Shown: positions 28,071 through 38,892 of the stretch, piece by piece
Layout of the letters: the number at the start of each line of letters is the position of its first letter
How positions within the stretch are numbered: the stretch's first letter is position 1
Source: Tillus elongatus
Taxonomy: Eukaryota; Arthropoda; Insecta; Coleoptera; Cleridae
Assembly: GCA_964006375.1 (NCBI GenBank)
Contig: OZ023267.1
Coordinates: 33,227,266 to 33,291,265 of the forward strand
Length of the DNA: 64,000 nt
Direction of reading: 5' to 3'
Program-made: the position numbers and the translations under genes
Notes under the pieces: model-generated
Databases searched by the model: none
What the model saw: only the letters and a program-made list of their open reading frames with translations
What the model was told of the DNA's origin: nothing

Positions 28071-29700
28071 GTAATAATAATTAAAATTGGTAAAATTCAA
28101 ATCACAATTACTCACTTATTTCAAATGGAACACCCTATATTTTATGAGCTATTTCGGTTCGCATCTAATTTCTCTTTAACGTGTATTAGCATTCCTATAC
28201 CCAAATTCCATTGTTTCCCAAATATTACAATTTTATTGGATTCACTTAATTCAAATTGCAACAATAGATTTAAAGCAGGCTTTGGAACTTGATTATATGC
28301 TTGTTGACGTCTACATGTCTAGTCCCACCTCTTACAAATGAGAACATAAAATTTTTTGGGCCTTTCCGCGTAAAAAAAGAGAACACTTTGTATTTGCATC
28401 CAAATCGCTGCAATTCCCTTGTTTAGTTCTGTAATATCAATGTATTGTTAACTAACTTGTAAAACCAAAATACAACTCAACAAGGTAGGTAGTTATTTAT
28501 TATAAATGAGTACAGAACTTAACTAATAGCTAGTGGAAAACTTAAACACAAAAAGAAATAATACAATTGTTGAACTTATAACAAATGCTCAAAGTTACTC
28601 CCACTGACATGGAGGCATTTTGTTATTCGTGTCATAATGTTATGGTTCGTAGCCTTTCTGGTTTGTCTCGAATTCAGTAAATTGATGGCACGTAAAACTG
28701 TACCTACCATATCTTCTTTTGTGGTGGCAGGTTCGTGGTAAACTTTATTTTGGATGTAGCCCCAGACGCTTGCATCCAGAGGCGTTAAGTCAGGGGACCG
28801 TGGTGGCCACCTATGTGGGCCGTTATTGGCAATCCACCTGTATTCAAAATGTTGGTGCAAAAAATCATGAGCTAAATGAAAATTGTGGGACGGTGCTCCA
28901 TCTTGCTGATACCAGCTTGTTCTAGCTTCTTCTAAACCTAATGTGTTGACAGAAACTAGAATCACTACGTGCAAAATGTCATTATAACTCTTTCATCGTA
29001 TATTTTAATCCCAAATATCTTATCGTTCTTAACTGCACAAAACACATTGAATGACCACCTGTCTTGGAAATAATTGAGCCTGGTAACATGGGGATTCTCA
29101 TCTGAGCAGGAGTGACTATTGTGGCGGTTGTGCATGCCATTTTTGGAGAACTTAGACTCATCGTACCAAATAATTATCTTGCAGAAATTCTCATCTTCTT
29201 GTGTTTTCAATAGGAACAATTCACAGACCTCAACACGTGTAGGAAGATCGTTTGGTTGCAAACCATGTATCGGGTGGTAAGATAAGAAGTAAATAATTAC
29301 GCTGACAAGCATAATTCTTTTTCGCAAACCATGATGGATGCCTTGGGATCAGCAACAAAAAATGCCAATACATTCGCTTCGTTTGCCTCGTTATCGACGA
29401 GTGGCTTACGCTTCTGTACTTTTGGGGGGAAACTTCTATGCTGTGAACAATGTTGCAGCAACCTCTTTATCATGTCGTGGCTGGGTTTCGGTTTATTCGG
29501 GTAGTTTTCTGCAAATGCACATGTTCGGCCCACAATTCGTTGGCACTTACCATAAATAATTATAAGCTCCAAAAAATTGTCGTTTGTGTACTGCAAATTT
29601 GCGATTTTTTCACAGCGTTGACTGATAGTATCTCCATTTTTATGACAATAAGCTTCGCTTGACGCCCTTTTGATATGTAGACGTCAACTAGCACACTATC
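28070..29700 (-). mobile_element. DD41D transposon, lineage 3 (partial)
   Basis: The left flank has ACAGGGTAATAATAATTAAA at about 28074. The inverted block TTGACGTCTACATGTCTAG at about 28302 pairs with ATATGTAGACGTCAA at about 29676. The minus-strand transposase lies between them. The right outer terminus appears lost beyond 29700. Confidence 0.6.
28576..29596 (-). pseudogene. DD41D transposase pseudogene, lineage 3
   Basis: Three minus-strand segments are collinear. 29596-29297 begins MQYTNDNFLELIIIYGKC, the N-terminal HTH (HDMIKRLLQHCSQHRSF). 29327-28965 contains IIWYDESKFSKNGMHNRHNS with the first catalytic Asp. 28974-28576 contains WYQQDGAPSHNFHLAHDF (second Asp) and WPPRSPDLTPLDASVWGYIQ (third). 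Forty-one residues lie between the last two catalytic Asp. All three catalytic residues survive, and only two frame breaks (near 29310 and 28970) and some internal loss separate this from an intact gene. The usual family length is about 340-350 residues. Sequence identity to copies 1 and 2 is low, so this is a different lineage. Confidence 0.82.
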
Positions 29701-30790
29701 AAGTTCTAAAACTTGCTAGTATTTTCGAAACTGAATTAGAAAAATCTGTGGCTAATGGACTTGAGCTTCTGAGGCCATCTAATTTACTTTAACTAACTAG
29801 ACTCTTCATGTTTGGCGATGTTAGTTTTCTTTAAAACTCCGTAGCTACCAACTTGGACTCGAAAATAATAACTTACGAAATGAGAATATGGAAAAAGGTC
29901 TAGACGCAGCAAGTGCGTTATGATAGAGCATTTTCATTAAAATGTGTTTAATAGCAAATATGTGTTTACGTCCACATCGTCAGTACGTGTGGAAGTATGG
30001 CATCAGCGACAAAAATTTGAATTTTTGCGCTTAAACGTCGTAAAAGGTGTCAAAACATATAGAAAACATGATTTGGGAAAGAAAATTTTGTATGTCTGTC
30101 GGTCTGTGTGTCCGTCTGTTTGTGGCCACGATAACTTTAGAACAAAGTAATATATCATCTTCACATTTGGTATAGAGTTAGCAACCAACAAACGAACGGT
30201 TCGAATTGTTTTTGGGTAAAATCGCTCTAGGGGGTAGGAAATGAGGGTGATTTGGGACAAATTGACATTTTTTCGTTAAAACTCGAGTAATATAACGTCT
30301 TAGGGTTTGTTTATTAGAAAACTTTCAATTTTATCAAGCATCTGGGATTCTGTGTTGAAATTAAGTTAGCGGTTGAATGTGCGGGGGTGGAATATCGCTG
30401 ACAATTTGCTACAAATTGCTAAAACGAAGTTTCGAAACTGAATTAGAAAAATCTGTGACTAATGGACTTGATCTTTCGAGGCCACCTAATCCGTTTTAAC
30501 GAACTAACTAAAACGGAGTAAAACATCTCAAAACGGATAGAAAACTTGATCCTAGAACAATATTTTTCTACCTGTCTGTCTGTCGACCAGTGCGTCTGTC
30601 TGTTAGTAGCCGCAATAATTTTTGATTTAATTGAAATATCATCTTCAAATTTGGTATCCAGTTAGCAACCGACAAAGGAACGCTTCGAATTGTTTTTGGG
30701 TAGGATCGCTTCAGGGGATAGGGGCTTATTGAGGGGTGATTTCGTGAAAATTAACATTTTTTCGTTAAAACTTGAGTAATATGACGTTTC
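29694..30790. repeat. direct repeats with CTGT-rich motif
   Basis: Two blocks are each present twice in direct orientation. TTTCGAAACTGAATTAGAAA with its downstream 80 bases occurs at about 29725 and 30432. A longer block with GTCTGTCTG-type tracts, ATATCATCTTC, GGTTCGAATTGTTTTTGGGT-like sequence and ACATTTTTTCGTTAAAACT occurs at about 30080-30300 and 30545-30790. No coding potential was seen. Confidence 0.75.
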
Positions 30791-31504
30791 AGAAGTTTAT
30801 GGGTACAGGAATACGAATATTTTCTGTGTGGCAAGTCATGGACCATAAATTCATCTCATGGGAATGTCTTTCTAATGAGAGTAGATTATCACAGCTATGT
30901 GGACGTTATGGTTCAGTTTGCAACACTATTTTTTTAATGAAAGCAAGCATCAAATTTGGGTACTAGTATAACCTACATAATAAAAACGATGTACCATATT
31001 TCACTAAAATAACTTTATTGTTTGAAAAAGCACAAAAAATTTTCGAAAATAAACGTAAAATGTCCCCGAAAAAACTGATTCCATTTTCATCAAACTTGTT
31101 TAAGCTATTTATCCGCCTACAGAGATGTAACTATTCCCAAAAAGGTTTTCGACAAAACTTTAAAAATATTTTTTCGCGAAAATGTTCGAATAATTTTTTC
31201 ACGAAAATCCGAAAACAATCTTTTTCTGTCTTTTTTTTTAATAGCAAATATGTATTTTTTTAATAAAAGCAGGCATCAAATTTGGGTGCCAGTATAACCT
31301 ATATAGTAGAAACAATGTATCATATTTCATCAAAATCACTTTATTGTTTCAAAATGTACAAACATTTTCCGAAAATAAACTTAAAATGTTTCCGAAAAAA
31401 CTATTCTCCTGGCCAACGAACTTTGAGTTAATAGCAAATTAAGCTATTGAAATTTGAAGCATTTAATGAAAGTTTGCTACCATAACGCACTTGCTGCGTC
31501 CCGA
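29899..31504. mobile_element. X-type M block expanded by internal insertion
   Basis: The outer ends are TCTAGACGCAGCAAGTGCGT (29899) and GCACTTGCTGCGTCCCGA (31504), the standard 315-bp M block termini. The block is interrupted after GCAAATATG near 29965 and resumes at about 31240. The inserted DNA is the direct-repeat block plus a second partial M interior (30937-31075). Confidence 0.65.
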
Positions 31505-32906
31505 ATTTCTTCTCTTAGAAAGATGCGTTATATTTCGATGGAAAATGCAAATATGCAAAAATATAAGGCATGTTGGATTAAAAAAATGTGTATCACCAAC
31601 GACTTATGGGCCACCCTGTGATTGTACAAATGATTTTATAAGATGCAGTTCAAGGAGCACTATAATTAACGTGTAAAATTTTTTCACTCGTCTTGTATAA
31701 TAGCGGTTATATAGGTTATATAGAGCTTTACCGTAAAAATGCACCACGTGGTTATATGAAAATAGATAAAACCTGAAAGTGACCCCTGATATGGGTTTTA
31801 GGGCGGCTAGATGGCTCTCATTTAAGGGATTTTTTTTTAATTTAAAAGTGGCAGTTCCCTCCGCTAATTTTTATCTTGTAATAAACGCTGGTGAAGCCCA
31901 ACTCAAGCATCAAGAATTTCTCGGGAAATTTGAAAGACGATACCCGCGCTTAGGAGGGTAAAATTTGGGCTATACTTTTTGCGTCAAAAGTTGTTCCCCT
32001 CACAGGCAAACTTAAAGTGTATCAGGTTTTTTTTTCGACAAAATGTTTTCCTGGCAGTTATGGCCGCCAGCTCCTTTTTAACGGGCCACCTGTATATAAA
32101 CATATAAATATTTTAACCGACCCTAAACATGGGTACTAATTTTCCCCCATGTAAAGAAACGTTTAGAAAGTCGCACCATTATGACCTCTCTGGTGGTGCA
32201 GTTTTTAATGAAAGATTGGAGAAAATAAAGGAGTTGAATGTAAAATAATTTAAAATTGCTATATACATAACTTGTTAAAGATAAATAATTTCGACAGTTT
32301 GGGTACAGTTTTAGAAGTAACTGCATTTGTCAGTTTTAGTTCCGTATGGAGTTACACAAACTGGGAAATGCAAACTTCTCTAAGCGATGCAGCTGGAAAC
32401 AACTTCAACAAACTTGAGTTGCACTCTGCATTAAACTGTTGTCACGCATGGTCGACTTTTCCTTTTATAACTATTTCTACAAACATTTTCGGCATTTTAT
32501 GATAGTATTAAGACCGTCATGTCGCTTACACGTTGTTTATTTAAAATTGCCAGTAATACCCGAAACGGCATTGCTGCAAGAAACGTGTCGGTAACCTAAA
32601 CAGTTATGGGGTGGGTGAAAGAAACAAACAGAACTTTTCTGATATTGATACTCAAAACGAACTTTCAGTTCATTTTGTGTAATAATAACAAAGTGGAAAT
32701 TCATTTACTATTATTTTTTATCATCATCGTCACACACACACACACATCAATGTCGTCACAAACAAGGTTACAAAGAAATCTCTCTTAAGCTATCTCAACA
32801 CAATCGATTGGTAAATAGTTGTCCGTTCATAGGTGGTGTCCGCTAAACAAGAAAAAAATAGCTAAAATCAAAGAAATTTTTCCTTCATTAATATTACTGT
32901 GTATAT
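31505..32906. other. X-derived debris and unassigned sequence
   Basis: 31510-31640 contains reversed module C (ACCAACGACTTATGGGCCAC). 31780-31960 resembles reversed module A (GACCCCTGATATGGG). The rest holds a (CA)n run at about 32731-32745 and no recognised gene. Confidence 0.5.
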
Positions 32907-32918
32907 AGCCATATAGTC

Positions 32919-35397
32919 TGATCCTGAGCAATGAAGAGGTCCTGCTAGCTAAGGGTCGATTTAAACGCCCTCAAATGGAGGACTGGCGGGTTGCTCGGCG
33001 AATAGTTACAGCCTCGGCAGTGGAGTGTAATGTGAAACATTTCCAGCCATTCAAGGCGCCAGGGTAGGATGGGGTGGTACCGGTCCTACTACAAAATGGA
33101 CTAGAGATTCTCCTACCTTTCCTAATCAGGCTGTACAGAGCCCGTCTGGCCTGGAACTATATTCCATCCAGCTGGACGGTGATTAGGGGGGTTTACATTC
33201 CCAAATTGGGACTTAATGACCTCCTATCCACATTACTGAGACCTCTCAGTGTTACATCATTCCTCCTGAAGGGATTGGTAAAAATACTGGACGGAACATC
33301 TTAGTAAACAACCCCTTAAATACCCACCAGTATGCCTACCAAACTGGAAAATATACTGAGTTAGCACTCAATAACCTCGTAGAGAAAATCACACACTACC
33401 TGGAAAACGGGGAGGTGGCGGTGGCTGCATTTCTCGACATCGAAGGAGCATTTAATAATGCATTACCTATCTTCCTCTACGAGCCACTATCGTTAGAGGG
33501 GTGGAAACTACCATTTGTGGCTGGATCGGAAACATGCTACATATTCGGACCATTATTACCTCGTTGCGGGAGGAGGTGGTCAGCGGCCGGGCTGCGAGGG
33601 GGTGCCCTCAGGGGGGAGTTATATCACCCTGCTGTGGTCTCTCTTTGTGGATGATTTGCTGGCTATCCTCGGACTGTGGGAGGTTGAGGTCCAGGCGTAT
33701 GCTGATGATCTCGTCATGATGATTAGTGGAACTTGCAAGTACTCTTCAAGAGGCACTAAATGTAGTGAATGATTGGTGCCGGGGGAAGCAGATGTCTGTG
33801 AACCCCCGCAAAACGATCATAGTTCCATTTACCAGAAGAAGAAGGTTGGACAAATTAAAGCCACCTATTATTATGGGGGAAACGATTCCATTTTCGGAAC
33901 AAGCAAAATATCTGGGGATTACCCTAGATAAGAAGCTCAACTGGGACGTACAGTTAGAGAATGTAATCCACAGGGCTAAACTGTCCCTGTGGACATGCCG
34001 GAGAATCTGTGAAAACAACTGGGAAACAAACCCCCGACAGATGTACTGGCTCTATGTAGTAGTTATCAGACCAATGATAACATATGGAGCCATAGTGTGG
34101 TGACCTAAGGCACTTCGTAGTATCGCGAGGGCCAAACTGGCTCATCTACAGACACAAGCTTTTCTGATGATAACGGGCGCGATAAGCACAGCACCATCAA
34201 CCGCTCTGGAGGTCCTCCTTAATATTCCACCTCTTCACATATGGTTGGAGAGGGTGGCAGGGTGGGCAACGTACAGACTAAAACAAACGGCCGACAGCAT
34301 GCCGAAGGAAGTTAGTCTGGGAGGGTCAGGACTCCTCGATGACATTGAGGGTCACGGATTCTGGGAATGGCCTCAGACTTGATACCTACAAAGATCAGTA
34401 GAGCTCTGTCTTTCAAGACTGTCCTCCCAGAAATGAAGAACTGGGAGCGAAATCAAACGACCCTATTGAGAGCCGATCTCTGCTGGTACTCTGACGGCTT
34501 CAAAACCAATATGGTAGTAGGATCCGGCGCATATGGGGGCAGCACCGATGCTAGACTATCAGCTAACTTTGGCAAGTACGCAACCATACACCAGGCAGAA
34601 GTGTATGCCATCGAGATGTGTGCAAGGGAAAGTATAAAAAACCAGTGCACACACAAATCGATAAAGATATAGGCAGATATCCAAGCTGCAATAAAGGCTT
34701 TTGGTTCCTACCGGTGTAATTCAAAAACGGTATGGAGTTGTAAATCTGCTTTTGACGAACTGGGCAGATGTAGTGAGGTGTCGCTGGTCTGGATACCGGG
34801 TCACTCGGACCACGTTGGCAATGTTGCGGCCGACGCGCTTGCCAGGAGTGATGCCCAGAGAGACTTTGTCGGACCAGAACCGGTGCTGGGGATAACATCA
34901 TGCACAGAAAAACGCACCTTAAAGACCTGGACAGAAAGAATGACAATCCAGTATTGGCAAAATCTTCCAGGATTAGCTCACTCTAACGGCCTGATAAATG
35001 GCCTGTCTGGGTCAAGGGCTAAAAAACTTCTAGAGTTAAACAGACAACAACTGAGTACTCTAGTCGGCCTGTATACAGGACACTGCCGCTTGCGCCACCA
35101 CATGCATCATATTGGAGTCGGTCAGGAGATCAAGTGCCGGCTGTGTATGGAGAGTGACGAGACAGCAGAGCACGTACTGTGTTCCTGTCCGGCAGCGGAC
35201 AGGACTAGATACCTGCTCTTTGGCAAGATAAAAGTTGCTCCGGAGGATCTGGATCAACTTTCGCCCACAAAGATTATCGACCTCTGCAGGAGGCTGGCTT
35301 TGTTGGGCGAAATATAGACCTTTAGGCGTGAGCCACAATAGACCTTATGGTCGCGGTGGAGGGACCGGTGTGGCCCACTCACATACAAACCTAACCC
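32919..35397 (+). mobile_element. RNase H-bearing LINE, 5'-truncated, with 12-bp TSD
   Basis: The element is flanked by a perfect 12-bp direct repeat AGCCATATAGTC (32907-32918 and 35398-35409), which defines both ends. It begins within the RT-upstream region of ORF2 and ends after a GC-rich 3' UTR that includes GACCTTATGGTCGCGGTGGA and AACCTAACCCAGC. No poly(A) is present. The base composition is clearly less AT-rich than its surroundings. Confidence 0.85.
32940..35317 (+). pseudogene. LINE ORF2 with RT and RNase H domains
   Basis: Segments in shifting frames give the pre-RT region (LLAKGRFKRPQMEDWRVARR) and the RT fingers and palm (LIRLYRARLAWNYIPSSW, then DIEGAF as first Asp). Motif B (GCPQGGVISP) and AYADDLVMMISG (YADD intact, about 33698) follow, then the thumb (VNPRKTIIVPFTRR, YLGITLDKKLNWD). 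RNase H then shows WYSDGFKT, HQAEVYAIEMC, a stop just before ADIQAAIKA, and WIPGHSDHVGNVAADALA. The C-terminal zinc-knuckle region has CRLCMESDETAEHVLCSCPA. The last open frame (34778-35317) ends the protein at 35317. Several frameshifts and stops (33304, 34670 and others) inactivate it. RNase H after RT is known in I, LOA and related clades. I do not choose between them. Confidence 0.85.
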
Positions 35398-35533
35398 AGC
35401 CATATAGTCATAGCATGTAAAAACAGAAACAGATTATTGTATAATATGTACACGTACATACATAAAAGAAGGAGAGAAAATAAGAAATATGTAACACTAC
35501 TCATTGTGGACGTAAAAAAATTCTCCAATCAAC

Positions 35534-36765
35534 TAGGGTTTCTGTTCGAAAATGCTCGAGATATTTGTCTTTGGTCGAGACGGGAAAAAACTTAACGCCT
35601 CGAGAACTCGAGAAATCAGTTCCGTGCATTTGGTAACTAAAAGAAACACTCATATAATACGTGACGAGTCTAGAGGACCGCATCGTTGTCTCCCCGCCGC
35701 CCGCGCGGACTTCGTCTGTCATGCGCACGTCACTCTGTCCCTCAGTGTTAGTTAGTTAGTTGTCATTGTGTCCTGTCGCTTGCTTGTGGGTTATCTTTGT
35801 GTCATCATAGTGGAAGTAAGTACCTATTATTAATTAATTATTAACCACCTACCTAAGTTTCATCAGTTGTAGTTCACGATCAACAAATGATTTTGAGTCA
35901 ATTTAATAGCTAGTTAATTGGCGTTTGAGAAGTATTGTTTAGGTTATGTTATCTTTTGTCTCTGTAAACATGTAAATAAAAATACATAAATAGATTAATT
36001 CACTTGTTCTAGTTTCACCATAGAAAATTCGAAGGTGTGGAAATATATAACTAAAATCAAAGATGAATGGTTCGCACAATGTTTTAGATGTCCGAAAAAA
36101 ATATCCATTTAGAGCTCAAATACAACCGGGTTAGTAAGACATCTTGAACATATCCACAAAATTTGTTTTTAAATACAAAGGGGGTTAGACGGTCATTCTT
36201 AATCTCCTAATCTCGTTCAACGTTGACAGGTTGCTTTACTGGTACTGAACATCTACCGCCGGAAGGAAAAAAATCAAAATCTGTTCAAAAGACTATCCAA
36301 TTTGAAGCGCACCAAAACCAATCGCTGGAAGAAATCGTGTCAACGTTATCTGCAGCGATTTTATACAAGAGGCCATTCAACGAAAAGGGTTTAAATTGCC
36401 CAAAAATGAATCTGACGTTATGCGACTTATATTACAATTTTACGAGATGAAAAAGACATTGCCTTTTTGGACCAAATAAAATAAAGTGACGATAAAAAGT
36501 CCGAACCGGCGTGATTCAGCCTAAGCGTCGATGAGTGGACGAGTTTAAAATTCCAGAGATATTTACATACACCATACGGATCACACGTTTAACAAATTGC
36601 GGCTTGTCTACATCTCGGGAAAATTCAAATTTGTAATAAGCAAAAATTTTAAAATAACATCGTGTTTTATTGAAAATTTCAAAATTACTCGAGATACTCG
36701 AGAAATCCTGCTCGAGAATTCTCGGGCCTTGAGAAACAAAAAAGGTCGAGAAACCAGAAACCCTA
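35534..36765 (+). mobile_element. hAT transposon remnant (hAT-2), 1.23 kb
   Basis: Ends are TAGGGTTTCTG at 35534 and CAGAAACCCTA ending 36765. They are flanked by CAATCAAC (35526-35533) and CAATCAAG (36766-36773), an 8-bp target duplication with one difference. Both subterminal regions are rich in the palindrome CTCGAGA (for example about 35552, 35601, 36690, 36701 and 36711). A GC-rich leader near 35680-35800 precedes a GTAAGTACC donor-like site at 35816. The interior holds only the N-terminal third of a transposase. Confidence 0.82.
36010..36600 (+). pseudogene. hAT-2 transposase N-terminal remnant (BED finger)
   Basis: After a TTCACCATAG acceptor-like site the plus strand reads KVWKYITKIKDEWFAQCFRC, then PKKIS and TGLVRHLEHIHK, a BED-type zinc finger (C-x2-C ... 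H-x4-H type). Further on, QSLEEIVSTLSAAILYKRPF and LPKMNLTL-like sequence in shifting frames lead to FSLSVDEWTSLKFQRYLH near 36515, which matches the first catalytic Asp region of ZBED/hAT transposases. Everything after that (about two thirds of a 600-residue protein) is deleted. The deletion joins directly to the right subterminal region, giving an internally deleted derivative that could only be mobilised in trans. Confidence 0.75.
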
Positions 36766-36869
36766 CAATCAAGGCTTAGCTAGTTTTTGTATGCACCAAA
36801 TGGTTTGCAAAGTACAATCCTAAAGAACTTAACATATCAAGCGCCTTTACGTCACTAATTTTCAGCGAA

Positions 36870-37273
36870 AATAACTTTAAGTCTTTCACAGTTTTTAGAG
36901 CTTCCGTAGGATATTATTTCCCAATGAACATCACATTCATTAGGCCCCATCACCTCCACTAGTTCATCGTCAGATTGCTCTTTCTCAATGTGTACACCGC
37001 CAAGGGAAATTTCTAAGCATTCATCTTCTAACACAAAATTTTCACCAATTTTAACAAATTCATCAGATAAACATTCTGTGTTGCTGTCTGGTTCATCAGT
37101 ACCAAATTCTGCATTTTCTGATAATGGTAATTCATCATCTTAATCAAACCCGTCTTCCTGGTGGAGTCTATTGCCGAAACCAGCTTTCGTTAAAAAAAAA
37201 AGTCTGGACTCAGCAAGTGCGTTATGGTAGTGAATTTCACAAAAATACATTTATAGGAAATATGTATTTTCTC

Positions 37274-37305
<32 letters not shown>

Positions 37306-38163
37306 ATACAGAATCGAAACTGACCCTGAATATGGGTTCTAGGTGTCGTAGTTTGCGCTTATATGGAGAAATTTTTTCCAAATTCAAAAGTCGGGGTCTC
37401 CATATTAATAATTTTTTTATAGAAAATTCACTAAAATTATTGTATTGAAAGAAATATTGCTTCAATGACGATTTCATAAACTACTATGGTACCGATTTAG
37501 CTAATTCATTAAAATTATCGACATTATGCATTTTTGCCAAGATATGTTTTACAATTAACGATCGCTACTTTGCTTCAAAGTTCTGAATGATACCCAGGTC
37601 GAGTGGTTGACGAATTGGAGTCGTGTTGGCTGGTAAGAAAACTACCTCAAAATTTTGCAAGCATCCTTTGTATGTGATGACGCGTTATCCAAAAATCAAA
37701 GGATCTTCCATTTCTGGCCTCCCACTTTACGGCCAAGTTGATTTAACCATTTGCTTATTATGTCAGAATGTCATCCGCGTTGTAAATATCCCTCGTTTCA
37801 TAGTTTTTTATTATAACTGGCAAATTTTCTTTAAAATCTACATCACATGCAGAATTTACACTTGCATCTGCGCCGAAAATCGATTTGGAATTAGTGTTGT
37901 GCCGAATCCGAAGCTTTTCCAGCCATCCAGCAGAAGCGTTGAACTTCTCTTAGCCTTAAGTTTCCGCGATTGCTTTTGCTTTCGCTCCAACTATCCGTCC
38001 GGACAAGTGAATGCTCTTGTTTCGCACCTTAAGAAACCATTCGCAACACAGTTTGTCTATGTTGACACCCTCGGTTTTGAAAAATCTCCTCTTCCGTTTT
38101 GTATTTACATGCGAATGGAAATCGTTCAGCACTTCCTCTTTCTTTTTAAAAGCCCAGCTTGAA
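36870..38163 (-). pseudogene. pogo/Tigger-like transposase pseudogene
   Basis: The minus strand from 38163 reads FKKKEEVLNDFHSHVNTKRK, then CCEWFLKVRNKSIHLSGRIV and FNASAGWLEKLRIRHNTNSK, the CENP-B-type HTH and its basic linker. After an internal loss that removes the first catalytic Asp, the DDE part shows LDNASSHTKDACKIL (second Asp) and, in another frame, FLPANTTPIRQPLDLGIIQN, a pogo/Tigger signature. The frame is then interrupted by the X6 insertion (37201-37432). It resumes at FFLTKAGFGNRLHQEDGFD and ends in an acidic tail (DDELPLSENAEFGTDEPDSN). Stops at several points make it inactive. Terminal inverted repeats were not located. Confidence 0.8.
37201..37432 (-). mobile_element. short family X copy (X6) inside the pogo gene
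   Basis: On the minus strand it starts T|AGTGAATTTTC (5' end at 37432), carries module A and an (ATT)n/(AT)n microsatellite (37272-37306) in place of a long TA core, and ends GCACTTGCTGAGTCCAGACT|T at 37201. The pogo reading frame lies on both sides, giving a usable insertion site in a T-run. Confidence 0.75.
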
Positions 38164-38389
38164 TGTTTTGACTGCTACTTCTAACTATATTTTAATTATT
38201 TGTAATGTGGTTGTAATATTATTGCATGCATCCTCTGTAAAGTTTTATAAATGTATTTTTTTATACTTCACCATTAAAATAAATCTAAAGGAGAAAGATC
38301 TGGTGACAGCGCTGGCCAACATAAGTCTCCCCTGTTTAAAATAACCTATCCGGAGAACATTTCTGACATATTTTCAAGTATCCTCTTAG

Positions 38390-38586
38390 CTACATACAGA
38401 CTTGGAGACTACTTCTCTGGCTTCACTGTTGGTTTTTGTAGGTGAAGGACGTAGCCAGCGCGTGAGCTAACTGGAGCAAGTGGCCCTTCGAATTCTGGAA
38501 GTTCTAGGATGTTCTTCAATGCTACGTCCTTCACCTACAAAAACCAACAGTGAAGCCAGAGAAGTAGTCTCCAAGTCTGTATGTAG
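38390..38586. repeat. perfect 66-bp-arm hairpin flanked by 12-bp direct repeats
   Basis: Arms 38390-38455 and 38521-38586 are exact reverse complements over 66 bp (starting CTACATACAGACTTGGAGAC), separated by a 65-bp loop. TATCCTCTTAGC occurs directly outside at 38378-38389 and 38630-38641, so a 240-bp insertion with a 12-bp target duplication is the simplest reading. No open frame is present. Confidence 0.9.
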
Positions 38587-38892
38587 TATGGACAAGTTTC
38601 ACCAAGTAAGGGCAACAACAATAAATGAATATCCTCTTAGCGTTATGTGGCGGCGCTTGGGGCAAATAATATTATCGATTTAAACGATAAGAAAGGTCCT
38701 CACAAGACGTCAAAGGCGCATCGGCAGCCAAGTTTTCTTCATAAATGTATAAGCCCATGATCGTAAATATACGTGAATTTAGTTCAAAGGGTAATTGTAA
38801 TCCACGTTCTAGATGTTCACCAGAATTTTCTATTGACCAAATATGTTAATTATGACCGCTGAACGTACCGAAGTTTGTAAACTTGACACGTT

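Noticed and set aside
37623..38162. 179-codon plus-strand open frame
   Set aside because: It is antisense to the pogo/Tigger pseudogene, which has the family motifs on the minus strand.
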